A DNA stretch of 7,393 bases, taken from contig CAJXAU010000075.1 of the NCBI GenBank assembly GCA_913050205.1, forward strand, positions 1 to 7,393, written 5' to 3'. A program made the position numbers and the translations under genes. Below are positions 5,447 through 7,393 of this stretch, in pieces. Positions within the stretch are counted from its first letter, which is position 1. Each line of letters begins with the position of its first letter. The notes under the pieces are model-generated. The model had not been told where the DNA came from. It saw only the letters and a list, made by a program, of their open reading frames with translations, and did no database searches. This stretch comes from an uncultured Verrucomicrobiota bacterium (GTDB taxonomy: Bacteria; Verrucomicrobiota; Verrucomicrobiia; Limisphaerales; UBA1096).

Positions 5447-7003
5447 ATGTCTTCGGTTGAAACCAGTCCGGGCCTTGGCGGGGTGGACTGGCTGGTCATT
5501 GTAATTTATCTGGCAGCGGTCATCGGGTTGGGTGTTTGGCTGGGCAGGGGGCAGCGCAACACGCGCGATTATTTTCTCGGGGGGCGCGATCTGCCGTGGT
5601 GGGGTGTTGCCCTTTCCATTCTTGCCACCGAGACAAGTGCGCTGACATTTATCGGTGTGCCGGCGATGGCGTACGCGGGCAACCTGGGCTTCATGCAGAT
5701 CGTGCTGGGTTATGCGATGGGGCGCGTGATTTTGGCGGTCGTGATGGTGCCGTACTATTTTCGGAAAGAGATTTATTCACCGTATGCGCTGCTTGGAGGG
5801 GCATTCGGTGTAAACGCACAAAAGCTCGGCGCGTTATTTTTTTTGGTAGCGGGGACGCTGGGGGCAGGTGTGCGTGTTTTTGTCACCTGCATTCCGTTGC
5901 AGTTGATACTTGGCTGGTCGATCGCTGAGGCAATTGTTTTATTCGTTGGGCTATCACTAATCTACACTTGGTTTGGTGGGATCAAGGCGGTGGTTTGGAC
6001 GGATGCGCTTCAGTTTGTTCTTTTGTTGGCAGGGGGCTTGTTCGCTCTGCTTTATTTGCCAACGTTGATCGACGGAGGCTGGGGCGGTGCGCTTGGCCAA
6101 GCGGAGGAAGCCGGCAAACTCACTTGGTTGAATTTCGATTTCTCATTGGCCGCGCCGTACAACTTTTGGATGGGAATCATCGGTGCTGTCGTGTTCGTCC
6201 TGTTCACCCACGGAATCGATCAATTGGTCGCGCAGCGCGTGCTTGCCTGCCGCAGTGTAGCGGATGGTCGCAAGGCACTGGTCTTTTGTGCGGTCAGTAT
6301 TGTGCCGATGATGCTGTTGTTCCTGTTGGTTGGCGTGTTGTTGTGGGTGCATTATCAGCACGCACCGATCCCGATTGATATCCCGGAAAACTCGACCGGT
6401 AAAAAACAGACGGATTACGTGTTCCCAATTTTTATGCTGGCTGAGGCGCCCGTCGGCATCAAGGGGCTGCTGTTTGTCGGGATTTTCGCCGCAGCCATGT
6501 CGTCGGTCAGTTCGGCACTAAGCGCGTTGGCTTCAGTTTCGACGATGGATCTCGGCTTGGTGGGTAAGCCGAAGGATGAAGCCGCCGGTCTCAGAGTGAG
6601 TCGATGGGCGACTGTGTTTTGGGGAGGATTGCTCATTGTGGTGGCTTTCCTTAGTCGGGAAATCACGTCGGTGATGAATGCTGCGTTCAGCCTGGTGGGC
6701 TTAACCAGCGGGGCGTTGTTGGGAGGGATTGTGCTTTCACTCGTGGTCAAACGTGGGGCGGCCTGGCCTGTGATTACTGGGATGATTGCGTCGTTGGTTG
6801 GGATGATATGGGTAAACTCGCTTCTTGGGATGGATATCCCCCCAACGGTAATTGAGGATTGGCTTGGGTATAGGGAATTAGACGGAATTTTTAACAAACT
6901 GGTTCATTGGCCTTGGTATACGTTGATCGGTGCCGGGATTCTTTTTTTGGTCTCTGTCCCGTTGCTGTTTGTTGCGAAGCCAAAGCCGCATGTCGAGACT
7001 TGA
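5447..7003 (+). CDS. Sodium:solute symporter (SSS/SLC5 family)
   Basis: This 518-residue inner-membrane protein has about 13 hydrophobic segments (near 13-33, 51-75, 82-102, 125-147, 155-175, 183-205, 240-262, 278-302, 337-360, 385-405, 412-433, 439-460, 489-510), the SSS topology with a LeuT-type fold. Family signatures are RDYFLGGRDLPWW (40-52), ATETSALTFIG in the second segment (60-70), WFGGIKAVVWTDALQ (175-189), DQLVAQRVLA (258-267) and AAAMSSVSSALSAL (348-361), whose Ser residues correspond to the sodium-site helix of related transporters. It should import a solute, driven by sodium; sugars, organic acids or vitamins are possible and the sequence does not decide. The start is the ATG 7 bp after the previous stop. 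A longer frame from 5387 would overlap the upstream gene and add a non-hydrophobic tail, so it is rejected. No Shine-Dalgarno is seen; translational coupling is likely. An exact palindrome copy lies in a loop region. Confidence 0.93.
   Translation: MSSVETSPGLGGVDWLVIVIYLAAVIGLGVWLGRGQRNTRDYFLGGRDLPWWGVALSILATETSALTFIGVPAMAYAGNLGFMQIVLGYAMGRVILAVVMVPYYFRKEIYSPYALLGGAFGVNAQKLGALFFLVAGTLGAGVRVFVTCIPLQLILGWSIAEAIVLFVGLSLIYTWFGGIKAVVWTDALQFVLLLAGGLFALLYLPTLIDGGWGGALGQAEEAGKLTWLNFDFSLAAPYNFWMGIIGAVVFVLFTHGIDQLVAQRVLACRSVADGRKALVFCAVSIVPMMLLFLLVGVLLWVHYQHAPIPIDIPENSTGKKQTDYVFPIFMLAEAPVGIKGLLFVGIFAAAMSSVSSALSALASVSTMDLGLVGKPKDEAAGLRVSRWATVFWGGLLIVVAFLSREITSVMNAAFSLVGLTSGALLGGIVLSLVVKRGAAWPVITGMIASLVGMIWVNSLLGMDIPPTVIEDWLGYRELDGIFNKLVHWPWYTLIGAGILFLVSVPLLFVAKPKPHVET
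6091..6102. repeat. Iterated palindrome GCTTGGCCAAGC, exact copy
   Basis: A perfect copy in the symporter gene, read on the plus strand as Leu216-Gly217-Gln218, in the hydrophilic stretch between the sixth and seventh predicted membrane segments. The host gene is on the other strand from the other copies; the site is symmetric. Confidence 0.85.
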
Positions 7004-7006
7004 CAG

Positions 7007-7035
7007 GGCGGCGTGCTCGCGGAGAATGCGCCGCC
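7007..7035 (+). terminator. GC hairpin just after the symporter stop
   Basis: GGCGGCG (7007-7013) and CGCCGCC (7029-7035) are perfect reverse complements with a 15-base loop, starting 3 bases after the stop. Only a short GGTTT follows, so intrinsic termination would be weak. It could also protect the mRNA 3' end. Confidence 0.4.
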
Positions 7036-7037
7036 GG

Positions 7038-7067
7038 TTTGCGCAGGGCGCACTACCGGTGTAGAAT
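7038..7067 (+). promoter_or_regulatory. Candidate promoter for the last gene
   Basis: TAGAAT (7062-7067) matches the -10 consensus at 5/6 positions. The -35 is poor (TTTGCG at 7038-7043, 18-bp spacer). The leader before the ATG at 7083 would be under 10 bases. Supported mainly by its place between a hairpin and a start codon. Confidence 0.3.
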
Positions 7068-7082
7068 TTCCATATTCGTAAA

Positions 7083-7393
7083 ATGCAAAAGTACACTTCA
7101 TTGAACATAGTGCGGGCCTGCTGCTTGTTGGTCGCGTTTCTTTTTGTGGCACTGAGTCCGGACGCGGTAGCGGCGGACAAAAAGAAAGCCGTTGTTAAGG
7201 CGCCTCCGGGCATGGCGGCCCTGCCGCTTGAGTTGCCCAAACCGGCATTTGTGGGCACTCCGCAAAACATCAAGGGCGTGAAGCAATTGGAGAAACCGCT
7301 CGGACGTCCGCGCCCTCCTTTTTTCGCTCCCAAGGGAGTGAAGAATCTGGCGCTTGGCAAGAAGATCAGCGGCAGCGACGAGGAGCCGATTGT
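7083..7393 (+). CDS. Secreted protein, probably discoidin-like, 5' part only
   Basis: The frame is open from the ATG at 7083 to the window end (103 codons, no stop). Residues 1-31 form a signal peptide with a strongly hydrophobic core (CCLLVAFLFVAL) and a likely cleavage near AVAA. A Lys/Pro-rich mature N-terminus follows, then a segment with GTPQNIKG, LEKPLGRPRPPF and APKGVKNLALGKKIS. From memory, this resembles secreted proteins of Planctomycetota and Verrucomicrobiota in which such a sequence leads into a discoidin/F5-8-type domain beginning NxALGKxVxxS and DEEPI. The diagnostic part lies beyond the edge, so the call is provisional and the function (possibly surface or carbohydrate binding) is unknown. 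The gene is 79 bp downstream of the symporter, on the same strand, probably with its own promoter. No Shine-Dalgarno is visible. Confidence 0.7.
   Translation, partial: MQKYTSLNIVRACCLLVAFLFVALSPDAVAADKKKAVVKAPPGMAALPLELPKPAFVGTPQNIKGVKQLEKPLGRPRPPFFAPKGVKNLALGKKISGSDEEPI

Noticed and set aside
2723..6102. Palindrome copies as a CRISPR array or transposon ends
   Set aside because: Spacing is irregular, copies sit in frame in unrelated genes, and no cas gene, transposase or target duplication is visible.

Overview
The window looks like bacterial chromosome from the PVC group, most likely a Verrucomicrobiota (Pedosphaera-like) or Planctomycetota member. This is inferred from gene content: a secreted formylglycine-type sulfatase, a cytochrome c/thioredoxin lipoprotein, a secreted Asp-box (sialidase-like) protein, a solute:sodium symporter, and a protein whose visible part resembles a discoidin-like secreted family common in those phyla. 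Start sites almost all lack a Shine-Dalgarno sequence. I saw no tRNA, rRNA, CRISPR array, transposase or integrase.

Layout. Five genes lie on the minus strand, read from about 4714 leftward. They are a secreted sulfatase (3299-4714), D-aminoacyl-tRNA deacylase dtd (2837-3289, 9 bp after the sulfatase), an exported seven-repeat ankyrin protein (1981-2778), a secreted sialidase-like Asp-box protein (656-1864), and a lipoprotein joining a cytochrome c domain to a thioredoxin domain. The lipoprotein (1-690) starts inside the end of the previous gene and runs off the left edge. A 140-bp divergent intergenic region (4715-4854) with two perfect inverted repeats separates these from the plus-strand genes. 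Those are a UreF-like protein lacking the usual UreF N-terminus (4855-5439), a sodium:solute symporter 7 bp behind it (5447-7003), and, after a hairpin and a candidate promoter, the start of a secreted protein cut by the right edge (7083-7393).

How they may work together. Most products act outside the cytoplasmic membrane: sulfatase, Asp-box protein, lipoprotein, ankyrin protein, symporter and the last secreted protein. This fits breakdown of sulfated polymers and uptake of the products, but no substrate can be read from the sequence. The Asp-box protein has two cysteine clusters and overlaps the thioredoxin-bearing lipoprotein gene, so a periplasmic redox pair is plausible.

The most unusual signal is a 12-bp perfect palindrome, GCTTGGCCAAGC. 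It occurs three times exactly and six more times with one mismatch between 2723 and 6102, mostly inside genes, where it reads as Leu-Gly-Gln or Leu-Ala-Lys. This resembles a highly iterated palindrome such as cyanobacterial HIP1 and is the best candidate here for something undescribed.
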